From positions 38,692,179-38,756,178 of the forward strand of contig OZ022242.1 of the NCBI GenBank assembly GCA_963978895.1: DNA of 64,000 nucleotides. Direction: 5' to 3'. Source of the DNA: Erpobdella octoculata. Lineage: Eukaryota; Annelida; Clitellata; Hirudinida; Erpobdellidae. The notes under the pieces are model-generated. The model did no database searches. It was not told the origin of the DNA and worked only from the letters and a program-made list of their open reading frames with translations. Position numbers and translations under genes: made by a program. Positions 24,279-36,642 of this stretch are shown piece by piece (positions within the stretch are counted from its first letter, which is position 1; the number at the start of each line of letters is the position of its first letter).

Positions 24279-25868
24279 GCATCTGCGTCCCGATATCGTT
24301 ATCTCGAATTCAAAACGATACGGGAGATCCCATATCGCCATTGAAACGATACAGTCTGCGGAAGAAGTCTCCGAAAGAAATACGGAGATTTTTTAAAATA
24401 TTTTCCAATAAATAACGAAAGTCATACATATTTAATTAACGATTGTCCCAACTGTGAATATTTGCAATTGATTCATCAACATTGATTAATTAATCTACCT
24501 ATTGACAGAAGTTTATAACTATTATCATCTCCACTTTAAAATCGGTTTTCCTGACAGCCTGTAGCCCCATAATTTACTATTTTTAGTCTGGGAACCGACA
24601 GCATATTTCAAACCAGCTCGTCTCTGTTCTATAACTTTTTTTAGTGCCACATTGTAATAGTGCAAAGCTACAACCCTCTTAGGCTACTAGTCGACCTCTG
24701 CATACTACTGATACTACAAGGCAATCGTACTCGCTGACATCGATGACTATTATTATTAATGAGAATAATGAGTAATGTTTATGTTTTGGTTTAGTCTGTT
24801 TGATAAACTTATTTTTTCAAATTTGTTATATAGAATTGGAATGATTATTTTAGTGTTTCGATATCCGTAATTGACCGTAATAGTAGCTCATTTAAAATTT
24901 ATCTTTATAATCTCGATTATATTCTTGGTTGTATGTGAGTATGTGTGTGCCACCTGTAGTGTGCACGACAGTGCACGTCATCTGCAGCTGGAATTCGAAA
25001 CTTTCTCAGCTTCTTGCTATTGCTAACCGGATTCACCATCGCCTATAAATAAACCCGCTGGGTTTTTTCACTTTCTTAATTCTTGAATAGAGGCACTTTC
25101 TCGTGTTTGTCATCATGCCGCATCACCGGGGTCAAATCTGGGAGTACTTTGAGGAAGAGACGGTCACGCAAAAAGTCAATGACAATGATGTAGAAGTAAA
25201 TCTTGCCAGATGCACAGACTGCAGGAAACAGTATCAATTTAACGATGGTAACACCACAGGCATGCGAGGACATCTCAAAATCAGCAGAGGGTCAATCTCA
25301 CGTAATCTTAGTAAACTCACTAATCTCAATCTCAGTAATCTGCAATCTATTTCTATCTCCATTGGTTTTTCCACTTTCACTATTGAATTGCCTAAAAATG
25401 TCGTTCTTTTGGTGTGCTAGAAGGTTTTTTACTTTTCAATTACTAGAAAAAATAATTTTAATTTTTCTTTTCATTGGCAAGTAAAATCATTTAATTAAAT
25501 TGATTAACTACCGCATAATGCGAACTAAATAAAGTAAATAAGTACTATTTAGTCTAAATTTAGACAAATAGATGTACCGAAACTAAACAAATGAAACTTA
25601 TTTCAAGTTGTAAAAAAAATTAAATTTTTTAATATTTTTTTCAATGAATTCCTTTAATGTAGTTATTAATATTGTCTGTCGCATATAGTTCATCATTCTA
25701 TCTTATCTCGTTTCATTCGAGACAAAATTTCCACTCCAGTCGAGATCCCGATATCTTATCGTATCGATATTGTATCGTTATTGTTTGAGGCGTCTCGTAT
25801 CGTTTAATTCGAGACAAATTTCAGAAATCGTATCGTATCATTCCAAAAAAATAACGGGACGCAGATGC
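24279..25868 (+). mobile_element. hAT-like element relic, diverged copy
   Basis: Same element in the diverged unit. Here the ends match better: AAGCATCTGCGTCCCG on the left and CGGGACGCAGATGCTT on the right. TTAGCAAT (24261) and TTAGCAAA (25869) flank it. So the element inserted before the unit was duplicated. Confidence 0.55.
25114..25293 (+). pseudogene. BED zinc finger fragment, diverged copy
   Basis: Same fragment in the diverged unit; the zinc-finger part is unchanged at protein level. A five-base deletion just after it alters the downstream frame. Confidence 0.6.
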
Positions 25869-26159
25869 TTAGCAAATATATACACGTGCAAGCACACCCA
25901 CCACTGAAATAATTAAAATTTTGATATTTTCCAGAGAATCCATGCAGACAGCCATGTCTACAAGACTCTCCAAAAGCTTTCTTTATTAACAATCGATATT
26001 AGCTCGACAAGAAGTGTTTTAATTTTTGTTTTTAAACGTGACTTAACATGGTTTTAAATTGTTTGTGATTTGATTTATAAAAAATTTTCAAAAACTGCCA
26101 GCTGTCCAGTCAGCAATGTGTAAAAGACTCTCAATTATAAATATAAAAAAAAATAATCA

Positions 26160-26733
26160 CCGCTCGCCGATTTTCTCCCTGGACTCAGGAGTTCCTCAAG
26201 GCTCAGTTCTGGGCCTTCTTTTTACTGTTTACACTACACGTCTCCTATATCCTCTTATTTCCACTCACCCTTCTATTAGTTAGTTCCAGCTTTATGCCGA
26301 CAACATTCAATTGTGCATTGGAATCTCCAATGATGATTTCCACAACTCAATTAAGATTTTATCTGATTGTGTCTGAACTTAATTTTTGGTTCAAATTGAA
26401 TAAAATGCAGCTTAACCCTGATTAGTCGGAGGCTGCTATTTTTGGCACATCGCCCATGGTTAAGCGGTTCACTTTGTCGTCCATTGAGCTAGCTGGCTCT
26501 ATACTGGTACTTTCCACATCTGTGAAAATCCTAGGCGTAACACTTGATCCACACCTCACCTTTCTTCCTCATATCAACGTAATCAAATCATCTTTCGTCC
26601 AGAGGTTTCAGGCACGCAGCTCCGACCATCCGGAACAAACTACCTTCACAAGCCAGGACAGCTGCTTCTCTCTCTCTTCCTTCAGGAAACTTTACAATGC
26701 TTTACAAATAAATATTATAACTGTTAATAATTA
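26160..26733 (+). mobile_element. LINE reverse-transcriptase relic, diverged copy
   Basis: Same LINE relic with several extra small indels; its C-terminal SSFRKLYNALQ is in better frame here than in copies 1 and 2. Confidence 0.75.
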
Positions 26734-26798
26734 AGGAACAAACACAAGAAGACTTATTTTATTTGAATATATCCAAGCATCTTCACATAAAAACAAAA

Positions 26799-26804
26799 TT
26801 TATT
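26799..26804 (-). promoter_or_regulatory. Poly(A) signal of PHB2
   Basis: AATAAA on the minus strand, about 90 bases after the PHB2 stop. Equivalent signals are kept at 3932-3937 and 10429-10434 in the two truncated copies. Confidence 0.6.
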
Positions 26805-26890
26805 GTTCGCTCGCTCAAGTTAACAGTCAAACTGCACTCTACTCGATGTAAAGGGACAGGCCCCTTAAAGTGCCACAAAAGTTTTTCTTT

Positions 26891-29800
26891 TCACTTCTTC
26901 TTGCCTCTGGTCAGCTGAGACTCTAAGTTCTCATCAAACTCTTTGTCATTCACATTGAGCAGGAGAGTTCCCGACTGAACATAGACTCTATTTTTGGATT
27001 GAGAGATCTGAAATAGAAAAGTATTTTAATAAATATATCACACACACAAAAAAGAACAAGTAATCATAGATCCTACTGTTTTGGCAATGATCTGAGCTGC
27101 CCTTATCTTCTTAAGCTTCAAGTACCCTGGGTTCTTCGAAATGGCTTCGCCTATCTAAAATAATTTTAACTTCATTATTAATTTAAAGTCAAATAATTCA
27201 ATGTTAGATGCAATCAAATAAAATAAATAAATACCAGTTTTGCCGCTTTCGCTTCTCCTTCAGCCTGAACGACTTTCTGTTGGCGTTCCTGTTTGGCTTT
27301 CTCCACGATGTATTGAGCCCTCTGTGCCTCTTGTTGGGCAATCTGGTGCAGTAAGAAACGAAATCATTGGTCCAATAATTCGAAAGGTCACGACCTATTG
27401 GTCAACAACCCGTCGCGACTAACCTGCTTGGCTTCTACTGCTGCAGTGTACTCTCTACCGAAGGTGAGGTCTGTGATGGCCACGTCATCGAGGATGATGT
27501 TGAAGTCCCTGGCTCTGTCGATAAGCTCTTTACGAACCATCAGGCTCACTTGTTGACGCTGGGTAATCAGTTGGGAGGCGTTGAATTTGGCAACAACGCT
27601 CTTTAAGACCTTTAAATTTTTTAAAAACAGAAAAAGATAAACTTCGCAAAAAGAAAACAAATCACGAAATAAAACTTTAATATCCTTTAACGTGCTCTCT
27701 AAACTGGAAAATTTCTCAGAGCACGATATGACGGCGCCAAAAAAAAAACAAACTAACATAAACATACGAAGAAAAAATTAGTTTTAAGTCGCTTTTTGAA
27801 AACATAAACGCTGTCGACATCAGTAGCTATATAAAGAAATACACGCAAACGTTAAACCTCATTGCAAATTGAAGGTAGGACCCTGGTGTCATAGTCAGTT
27901 CCGAGGTGTCTGTACATGGTTGGCAGCTGGGAGGAATCGGGCCTGGAAAGGACTCTCAGTGATATGTTCACCATCTGGAGATCTGGAAATTAATAGTAAA
28001 AGAATTTTAAAGATCTTAAAAAATCCTAAATCGTTAAATGAGTTTATAAGATTTCGCTTAAATTAATATAAGCAAAAAAAAAAAAGAAATTGGAATTCAA
28101 TAAAACAGAATGTGCTAGTCAATTGAGAATTTTAATAATATAATCACTCTTGCTACAAATAGGAATTCGATAAAACAAAACATACTAATCAATTAAGAAT
28201 TTTAATAATAATAATAACCCTTGCTGCCAGTGGGTGATGCAATGTTTTTTGGTCGTGCCCTGATATCGTATATGATGGGGTACTCAAACCACGGGATCCT
28301 GTATTAATACATGAACATAGCAATATAAAATCTTCATTTCTACATGTTAGTTTCTATAAACAATCTTAAGAAACAGATCTGATCTAAAATGTGAGCATCC
28401 AAAATATTCAAAACTGGATATCTAAATTTGAACATATAATTAGCATCTTAAAATAAAGCTTAATCAAAGCAAAGCAAAGATGATGCGAGAGAATGATCTC
28501 ATTATAAATTTGCGCATACTAATGTGAAACAAAACAAATGACAATATTTGTGATAAATTATGTTAATTATATTAATCCATATAAACACAATCAGTTGAAC
28601 CATCAACATGAATTACAATATGAACTGTAACAATCAAGTGCAATAGTTCAGTTTCTGATAGATTATGTTAATTAAATTAATCCATATAAACACAATCAGA
28701 TGAACCACCGACATGAATTACAATATCAACTGTAACAACTAAAATTGAGTGATCAAGTTACCAAAATTGAGCAATTAAGATACCAAAATTGAGCAATAAA
28801 GATACCAAAATTGAGCAACCAAGATACCAAAATGTAGCAATCAAGATACAACATAGTCAGAAATTAAGTATAAATGTTTTTATTTATTCACCTGAAGTGA
28901 AGTCCTTCTCTGTACACGTCAGGTTTGACGCCTCCGAGCCGACTGAAGATGATAGCTCTGTGACCACCGTCGACTGAAATTCGTTAAGATTTTGTTTTTT
29001 TAACTAAAAAACTTTTTTTGTATATAAATTAAATCCACGTTTTTAATATTTAATCAATTAATGCATTCAATTAATAAAGATTATATATTCATATTGGTTA
29101 GGTAGTCGCATAAAAATTTCAAAATTATTTTTTTTTAATTTCAGTAATATTTTTAAATAAAGGTATAAAATCTGAGTTCAAATATACCTTAAAGTGTTAA
29201 AAAAAGTTATTTTAATAAAAGATATAGCTAATCAAAGTTCGCATACCTCGATCGAACATGGACTGCGTGCGTCCGTTAAAAACTGGGGTACAACGTAGAA
29301 GCGTAGTTTACAGCGTGCACATAGCGCAAAGAACGCCTAACAAGGCTTTGCGCGTATGGGTTAAGAATTCCTTCTGTTTCTCATATTCATATGAATTTAT
29401 TTAGAAATAGAATTCCAAACAAAAAACTTGATAAATATAAAGTTATTAAAAGTTTAAAAGTGGGACCACGCATTTCGCTTCCCATGCGCCATAGCACATA
29501 ACTGAATGTCACTGCATGAGCTCGCGGTAGTTCGCCGTCTGCTTGTTGTTTTAAGACTGATATTTGTTTATGTAGGAGAATCAAAGTACTTTCTGTCGCG
29601 GATCATAACTTGATCTGTATAATTGCCCTCCTCCTTTTTCAGCAAGGCGGAGTTAAGGCGGCTGTCTGTCAGGAAAGCGCTTGAAGATTGTGAGAAAGTC
29701 CACGGCTTCGTCTTCATCATTTGTTCATTAAAGTTATTAAATAACCTTTTGAATGAAACTAAACTTATACTACTGAGATGTCTCTACGACGAGTTATAGA

Positions 29801-31105
29801 GACTCAAACACTATCTTAAAATCTATAAATCTATATTATGTACGTCAGTTGCGCCTACGGTTATGCGCTGCTACACGATCTACATTAACGAAGTAATTTT
29901 TATAGTTAGAGACTTACCAGTGTTATGAATTTTTACTATGTTATATTAGACATAATAACCTTTCGAATGAAACTAAATTTATTTTACAGCGAGGTCTCCA
30001 AGACGAGATATAGAGACTCAAACACTATCTTAAAATCGATATTATCTACATCAGGTGCAGCGCGCCTACGGTTATGCGCTGCTACACGATCTACATTAAC
30101 GAAGTAATTTTTATAGTTAGAGACTTAGCTGTGTTATGTATTTTTACTATGTTATAATAGAGTTAATAACCTTTCGAATGAAACTAAATTTATTTTACAG
30201 CGAGGTCTCCAAGACGAGATATAGAGACTCAAACACTATCTAAAATCTATATAATTCCTAGAGCGTGCTTAGAGTTTAGCTGGCGCGCGGTGCTCAAATT
30301 TTAAGCACCACCCTATCCACTTAAAACTCGATTTGTGTAACTGGGAGAGCTCGTATAGCTACCAAATTTAACATTGTTATAGAAGAAAAGAAACGAAATT
30401 TTTTAAGCCTAAAACCATATTTTAGCGTCAATGACCTATGAAATAAAGCCTTAAATCAATAAAGACTCACTTTTGAATCAAAGTGAAAGGAAAATGAACT
30501 GTGCGAACTCATTTATATAGACAATTTTGGGTTCAGACATGATTTACAATTATTTTTATGTAACCATTTTTATTGTGGCTTTATTACATCCAGAGATATA
30601 AGCAATCCCGTAACACCATTTTAGCTCGTTCCACTGCGCCTGATAAACTTTTTAGTCTTGAATGTTCAGGCGTTGCGCGCACAGGCGCGTTTCGTTTATG
30701 CGACTACCTAATATTGGTGCATTTGTAAACGATTCGATTTCAATTTAAAAATAAACTGAGAGCTAGGCATGTTATTAACTAACTAATTAGTTATTTAGTT
30801 ACTTTTTACATAAAATAACCAATGATCGAATCAATTTCCTGCGTTATATTTTAATCGGATGTTCTTTTCGTTCAGACTTAAGCTGAAATCCTCGATCATA
30901 AATCTGTTTCAAATATTTTACGAAGAAATAGCTGACGAAATAATCTCGCAACGATCAAACAAAATTATAACCTACCAGTATACATAGATTGAGAGATGCC
31001 ATAAGCCAATCCTCCGGCTACAGCCAAGAAACCCAAACCAGCTCCGGCGCCCTTTCCACCTTTAACTAATTTATTAAAGATCGTAGTCAACTTTTCTCCG
31101 TCCAT
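26891..31105 (-). CDS. PHB2: Prohibitin-2 (complete)
   Basis: Eight exons: 30976-31105, 28892-28973, 28219-28298, 27858-27982, 27424-27609, 27235-27342, 27077-27154, 26891-27007. Lengths sum to 906 nt, 301 residues plus stop, against ~299 in mammals; all phases agree. Prohibitin-2 pairs with prohibitin-1 in ring complexes in the mitochondrial inner membrane that stabilise proteases and new membrane proteins. Residues ~17-37 ([20 protein letters not shown]) form the N-terminal anchor; the PHB domain follows ([15 protein letters not shown]...); residues ~185-240 are the Ala/Glu/Gln-rich coiled coil. The start is [13 protein letters not shown], first Met after stops. The intron between exons 1 and 2 holds a 1.6 kb DNA element. 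Same strand as the NAP1-like gene upstream. Exons 2-8 are also present twice in the left array. Confidence 0.96.
29098..30711. mobile_element. 1.6 kb TIR element inserted in PHB2 intron 1
   Basis: Perfect terminal inverted repeats TTAGGTAGTCGCATAAA / TTTATGCGACTACCTAA, flanked by TATTGG on both sides (29092-29097 and 30712-30717). Copies 1 and 2 have the empty site CATATTGGTGC at the matching point (6274 and 12771 region), so the ends and a 6-bp duplication are directly read. Inside: no usable ORF; a ~205-215 bp block (CCTACGGTTATGCGCTGC..., GAGGTCTCCAAGACG...) repeated two to three times at about 29745-30270; and motifs echoing the ends (GCGCGT...TTTATGCG). Non-autonomous. Six-base duplications do not point to one superfamily; some hAT groups or Dada are options. 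Confidence 0.9.
29745..30270. repeat. Internal tandem repeats of the TIR element
   Basis: Three imperfect units of ~205-215 bp. Shared landmarks: CTTTCGAATGAAACTAAA, ACGAGATATAGAGACTC and CGCCTACGGTTATGCGCTGC. The last unit is partial. Confidence 0.8.
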
Positions 31106-32407
31106 CTTATTCTTAACAACAACTGCAACAAGTGATCGACCTTCACAGACACAACGACCAAGATAAACTAGACATGTGCTTATCGAATGCCAAAGAAATA
31201 TTGTGTTCAAATATGCAAGATAACAATGGCATTTTTTAGCTAGCTAACAATAATGTAAAGAATTGCTTAGAAATTCAAAATAATTTTATGGTTTAGAAAA
31301 AATATCGGTTTGTTAAAGCAAAAAAAATATTGCGATTGGCTAGTTACCAAATAAGCATGCTGGCAATAATTTGACTCATGCGTTATTCAAAATAACTTAC
31401 TTTTTTAGAATAATAAAATGTGCGTGACCTATTCTTTGAATTAAATGTAGTATGAGCGAGTCAGTTGAGCTCCAATTAAGGTTTTGCTGAATCGCCGCCA
31501 CTGAGCTAGTTGACTATAGGTATACTGGCTAACATTTATTTTTCTTAAAGAAAATGAGCTACGACTAATCCTCCCCCAAGTCACCGACCATTTTGAAAAA
31601 AAGTTGGCGAAAATAAATAAGCTTACGACTAAAGTATCACGACCCCGTATGCGGTCATCGAATATTTTTCAGGATATAAAAGAAGACGACAATCACTCCG
31701 CCGGCAATTTCTAGATTTGTTTATTATATATTTAAATCGATGACCCCCATGTGTCGGGGTTGTATATTATAGTGTATGGGTGGCCCCGTGTCGGGGCTGT
31801 ATGTTTAAGCGGGTGGTCTCCCGACAAACACATCGTTAAAGGGGATAGGTTTCTTAACTTTCAAAATAGGTTGATGAATTAATGACTGGGAAGAGAGTAG
31901 GACCTATCTATATGTCATCGTACCCCATTTTCAAAAAGGATAATACAACACTAATTCTCAAAAAATTGTGGGTGGGTTCGGCATCTCTCAATTAATCCAG
32001 GGTTTTAATCCCGGCATGTCTCCCGTTTTTTTTCCAAGAAAAATTAATGCGACTTTTATTAAAATATTAGATAAAAAAACACCTCTAATAAAAAAGCGAG
32101 AGCAAACATACATTTGTGATTGATCTAAAATCTAAGTCGAAATGGCAATGCTGTAGTGTTGTACCTACAATTTAATTAAGTTTTTTGAGTCTGTAACTAG
32201 TATTTAATGGATAAATTTAAGACATAAAGAAATACCTATAGGATATCGAAGACTAATTAAAGATATAAACAATGCCCCAAAAACGTTTAATACGAATTTA
32301 TATAATATATCATCAAAAACGACACGAAAATAATTTTTCAAATACCTAACAGAAATAAAATTAGATACATCAAATTTCTTGAACTATAATATTTCTTTTT
32401 TAGAAAT
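31106..32407. other. Intergenic stretch between PHB2 and NAP1-like gene
   Basis: Should hold the PHB2 promoter on its left. I see GC-richer inverted words around 31740-31830 (TGTCGGGGTTGTAT / GTGTCGGGGCTGTATG). I see no ORF, tRNA or rRNA. A TTTTAATCCCGGCATG at ~32001 recalls a tRNA T-arm but no cloverleaf forms around it. Confidence 0.4.
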
Positions 32408-35400
32408 TCATTTACTATTATTATATTTCCTATTCATTTTATTAGTTGAACCGGACCCGATGGCGATGTGCTTACGCGCACCGCCTTCGTTAGCAGCACC
32501 ATCATCATCATCACCATCATCTCCGCTGGTATTATCGCTCGTGCTGCTTAAAAGGCCTTCGTCACTCTCCGAGCCAGACGAAGAGCTGCTGTCAGCGCTT
32601 CCAAAGTCCGAGACGTCGCCCATATAGTAGAGCAGAGCCATCGGTACGATGTCGTCTTTGATGTGCCAGCCGATTTGGAAGTCACGATCCAACATGGCGG
32701 CGTCTTCGACACCCTGATTTTTGTTAATATAAAACTGACGTTATTTATTGAAAATTTGTTAAAAAAATTATCGAAGCATTTTGAATTAGTAATCTCATTT
32801 TTTTTTCTAAAAAATTACCAAGTTATAATTAAGTATGAGACTATATTTATCCTATAACAGAATCATATATAATTGATTGACGAAAGAATATAACACAAAT
32901 CTCACCAGCTCCACATTATCTGGTACTGTAGAGAAAAAAAATCAAAAACTGATATTATTATTATTATTGTTGTTGTTGTTGTTGTTGTTAACCATCACGT
33001 TAAAACTAAAGCATCACGTGATCTGCGCGGAACGTCAATTAGGGGACAGAGAGAAAAGCAATGCCCCCTTGATTTTGAAGTGGGATCCCTGGCGTTGAAG
33101 TATTATGTCTTTTTTAAAAGTCGTCCACATAGACGGTTGAAAAGTTTTTTGATTTTTTTTATGGAAAAACTACAATACTACTGCCCTCGCCCCGGTCATC
33201 AATCAACTGTTTTGGAAAACAAGTTAAGCCCTATGAAGAAAACGTTTGGAGAGTTTGGGTCCTTTCAACATCTTGTCTCTCGTGGGTTTGCTGATATGAC
33301 ATCCCTGGATCCGGAAGCGTAGCTAGGAGACAGGGCGGTACAGTTGTTCCCGGTTGGAGGGTTGAAGGCGTTGGAGGGGGCTCATTTTCAGTAAGCAAAA
33401 CATTTTTTTATTATTATTTTTCTGTATCTAGCAATTTCTATGGCTTCCACTACCCCCCCCCCCCCGGTCATCAGGTTTTTTGGAAGAAAGAAATTAAAAG
33501 AGGGTTTCAAACCCCCCACCCCGGTCATCAGGTTTTTTGGAAGCAAAAAGCAAAAGAGGTTATGTAAGGGGAGAAGATTTTGGGTTTTGTTCCCGGGCGA
33601 GCAGAAGACCCTAGCCACGCTTCTGTCTGCCTGGATCTACGCATCGCCATTAATGAAATCATCAACCACTACGACCATTCAATGAGTAAAAAATAAAGTA
33701 TAACCATAAACCTACTTTCCGGGAAGGTGAAGAAATTAAAAAACGTTTTTTTCCCTTCCGATTCTACCCACTTCTTGACGCAACCTCGTCTGTAGCTGCC
33801 AGGAGAGGACACCGTTACTGCCGGTAACAGGACGTTATCGGCATGGAGGCGATGATGAGTCTTCTTTAACGTCTGTTTTGTTGACAGGTTCATTCCAGGT
33901 TTCCAGTTGATAGTACATCTATTCGTTGTTTTTTTTGTGTGGAAAAGATGTTTGATATGTGCTAATAATAGTAATGCATGCAATTACATATTTTTTTATT
34001 TATTTTTCTTTGTCACATTTAGCACACGCCTTTTTTCAAGACAAGTCTTGCACAAAGGCGAGAAAGAGTTCTTATTGCAAAGGCAGCCATTTATCGGCGC
34101 CTACTCTTTTAGCAATGCGAGTAAAACTCCTTGCTTTTTAACTGCGGGTTGGGTTAGACAATTTATCTTTTAGATGGGTCGGGTTGGGTTGAGAAAGTGT
34201 TGCGGGTTGAGTTGGGTTGGGTCGCCAAAAAAATAAAACCATGCACACCACCAGCTTGTCATAGCGTTTATTTTGATAATGGCCTAAACGTGGGGATGAT
34301 TGTAATGATATATCTATGATGATATTGATATTGTAATGATGATACTTATATTGTAATGATGATACTGATATTGTAATGATGATATTGATATTGTAATGAT
34401 GATATTGATATTGTAATGAATGATGATAAATGGTCATCGAACTAGCGTTAAGCAACCCCCCTACTGGTAGAAAAAAAATTCACTAGGTTGTCGTGATGAT
34501 GGGGTGATAACTATCGAGTTACCGCACTGGGTGGCACCAACTCTTGCGACGCAACTGCACTACGGTGCTAATTCGTTTCCACTTTTGCAGTTTAAAAGAT
34601 TATAAAAGATGATCGCAATACCATTAAAATTTATGGGTCCTATAAGATCTGGAATTCTTTGCCGCATGACATCAGCCAAGGTTCTCTCAGCTCATTCAAG
34701 GCCTCTCTGAAAAACTACCTGCTAAACAAGACTTTGAAGGACTTCATACCATCACAGTGAACGTTTGCTCTTTTCAAAATTTTTAATTTTTTATAAATTT
34801 GTGTACAACAGACTCGCTGGAACATTTGTTATTTTTCTCTTGCTCTTTATTTGTTTTTTTTGTGTGAAAATTGTTTTATGAATAAATTTGAGAAAAAAAA
34901 GATTATGCGCCATAGTCAATCTCACCCGACGCTTTTGTATATCCTCGGCCCACTGTAGACCAGAGTGTCTTCACCGTCCATTCTAATTTCGACGTGATAC
35001 TGTTTGGTCAACACCTCGTTGTAGAAGTACGGGTTGGGTGCAAACCGAAACTCCAATGTAAAGGACTTGAGAAGAAGAAAAAACCGGAATTAATAATACC
35101 TACTATAGCGACAACTATACCTATACCTAGTACCTAGGTATTACCCATAACCGCCACAATCTATAGTCTAATACTCTTCCAAATTTGTTTAACTTCCCGT
35201 ATCATCCTAGATGCTCACGTATGTCCGGTCATGCTTGAGTCTGGAAACATCGGTCTTGGTTTCTACGTCTACCAGATTCATCAGGGCGGGTCCGTCGTCG
35301 TCCTAAAGATGATGGATACAAAAAATATATTGTGATAGATAAAATAATTAAACATTTAATTCAGTCAAATGGGAATGTTATATTTACGTTTAAACCTCTT

Positions 35401-36642
35401 CTAAAAGTCTGGACGACATTCTTTATTGTATAGGTATACGAAAATTACTAGAGATTAAAATGAGCAACATAGCTATAGTTATGATATAGCTATTTATACC
35501 TATATAGTTATGATCAAAAAAAATAAAAATAAGGTTTTGGTCGATAAGGGATCGCCTAATCAAATGATTATTTGATTTGATTTGATCTCTCAGTAGACGT
35601 TTCATGATTCAACTGAAGTAAAGCAAAATGCGTGCCAAATAAAAATAACCATCAACCTGAATTATTTCAACAAGCTGCTTTGAGTTCAAAAAAATCGTGT
35701 ACCAGAACCCCGGCAAGCCTTTGCTCGAGCCGGGACCCGACGACCTATGGCCGGCCTGTTTTGTGATCGGCTGGTTAATTGAATTCTTGCCAATCGCCCA
35801 GGAGGTGGCACGAGCATCTGTAAAGCTACCGCTACCGCTATTGTTGTTGCTGTTGGCATTGTTGCTGTTAGTAGTGGCAGTGCACTTGCTGGAAAAAATC
35901 TCGCTATTTCTGCTGTGGTTTCCGTCGTGGGTAGTTATCGATCGCTCATCGCCATGGGAGCCGAACAGACCCGATACTACTTTCGCTCTCTGTCAAATTA
36001 TGAAATTTAGATATCTTGGTTGCAGGTTTGCGGATGTATATTAGATATATATATATATAAATTTTATTTGAATGAGTTATTATACTTTACTGGACTTTAA
36101 ACCAGCTCTGCTATAAGGCTACGAAGCATTTGAAAAACACAGAACTGTCTTAGGACACAGCAAATAGTAGCAATTAAATATACAGACCGCTAAAAGAAAA
36201 ACACAGCCTAACCTAAACATCGCATGAAAAAAAGTCTCAAGTGACACTCAAGTCTCAACGTTTGGGAACGGAGCTAACATTAAATTGAATAAGAGATAAA
36301 TTAGTTATCTAATGAAAGTTAAGTAGACGGAGACATGCTAAATTAGCATCTCTCCTCATCTTTTTAGCAAGCAGCTTATTGCTAATTAATTAAAACCATG
36401 AAATCAATAGATCTTTCACATAGGTTACACGCTCGTCATGATATTAATTATAAACCCACGGACGCCTAAAATTCCATGTATACAGCCGACTAATAACTAC
36501 TTATTAAGCCTACTTGATCGTAGGCTTGCTTGAGTACAGAGTCGAATTTGCATTCGAGCAATGTCCGTTTGATGTCGAACTCGATCTCCATCTCGTTGAT
36601 TTTTTTCTGAAGATCAATTAGAGCTTCTAATTCTTCGTTCAT
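32408..36642 (-). CDS. NAP1-family nucleosome assembly protein
   Basis: Six exons: 36514-36642, 35657-35989, 35219-35302, 34926-35065, 33716-33918, 32408-32703. They sum to 1,185 nt, 394 residues plus stop, close to NAP1L proteins. NAP1 proteins bind H2A-H2B and shuttle histones. The N-terminal helix is MNEELEALIDLQKKINEMEIE... with RAKVVSG next, matching the dimer helix. Then come GLPGFWYTIFLNSKQLVEII (NAP: GIPEFWLTVFKN), FTLEFRFAPNPYFYNEVLTKQY, CTINWKPGMNLSTK, KTFFNFFTFPE and FQIGWHIKDDIVPMALLYYMGD. Family-typical acidic stretches are replaced: residues ~55-120 are an Asn/Ser/Thr/Gly-rich insert, and the tail is Ser/Gly with DGDDDDG. The last acceptor (GTCGAAG) is weak and was chosen because it keeps phase. 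Confidence 0.88.
33313..33626. mobile_element. Small MITE-like element in NAP1-like intron
   Basis: Ends GAAGCGTAGCTAGG (33314) and CCTAGCCACGCTTC (to 33623) are inverted with one mismatch. CCTGGATC flanks on both sides (33304-33311 region and 33629-33637 region), a possible 8-bp duplication a few bases off the ends. Inside are two copies of a CCCCGGTCATCAGGTTTTTTGG repeat. A third partial match (GCCCCGGTCATCA) is at 33190, outside. Confidence 0.5.
34295..34430. repeat. Minisatellite GATATTGTAATGATGATACT
   Basis: About seven units of ~21 bp (TGATATTGTAATGATGATA) in the intron between the fourth and fifth coding exons of the NAP1-like gene. Confidence 0.9.
34600..34895 (+). mobile_element. 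LINE 3' end in NAP1-like intron
   Basis: Plus-strand frame IKIYGSYKIWNSLPHDISQG, then LSSFKASLKNYLLNKTLKDF, ends at TGA (34758). The A-WNSLP...SSFK..L pattern is the C terminus of CR1/L2-like reverse-transcriptase proteins. A ~130 bp tail with GAATAAATTTGAGAAAAAAAAG follows, as expected for a 5'-truncated LINE copy. Confidence 0.75.

Larger units (their letters stand above)
23395..30820. repeat. Diverged third copy of the PHB2 unit, with insertion
   Basis: Homologous to about 522-6383 and 7019-12880. Homology starts at GAATTAGTTGAGAAC inside the last exon of the upstream gene and ends at ATAAAATAACC. It differs from copies 1 and 2 by scattered substitutions and small indels (a few percent by eye) and by a 1,614 bp insertion at 29098-30711. 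It lacks the AT-rich spacer. Only this copy continues into PHB2 exon 1. Confidence 0.93.

Noticed and set aside
31985..32025. tRNA T-arm-like word GGTTTTAATCCCGGC
   Set aside because: No acceptor stem or anticodon arm can be built around it.
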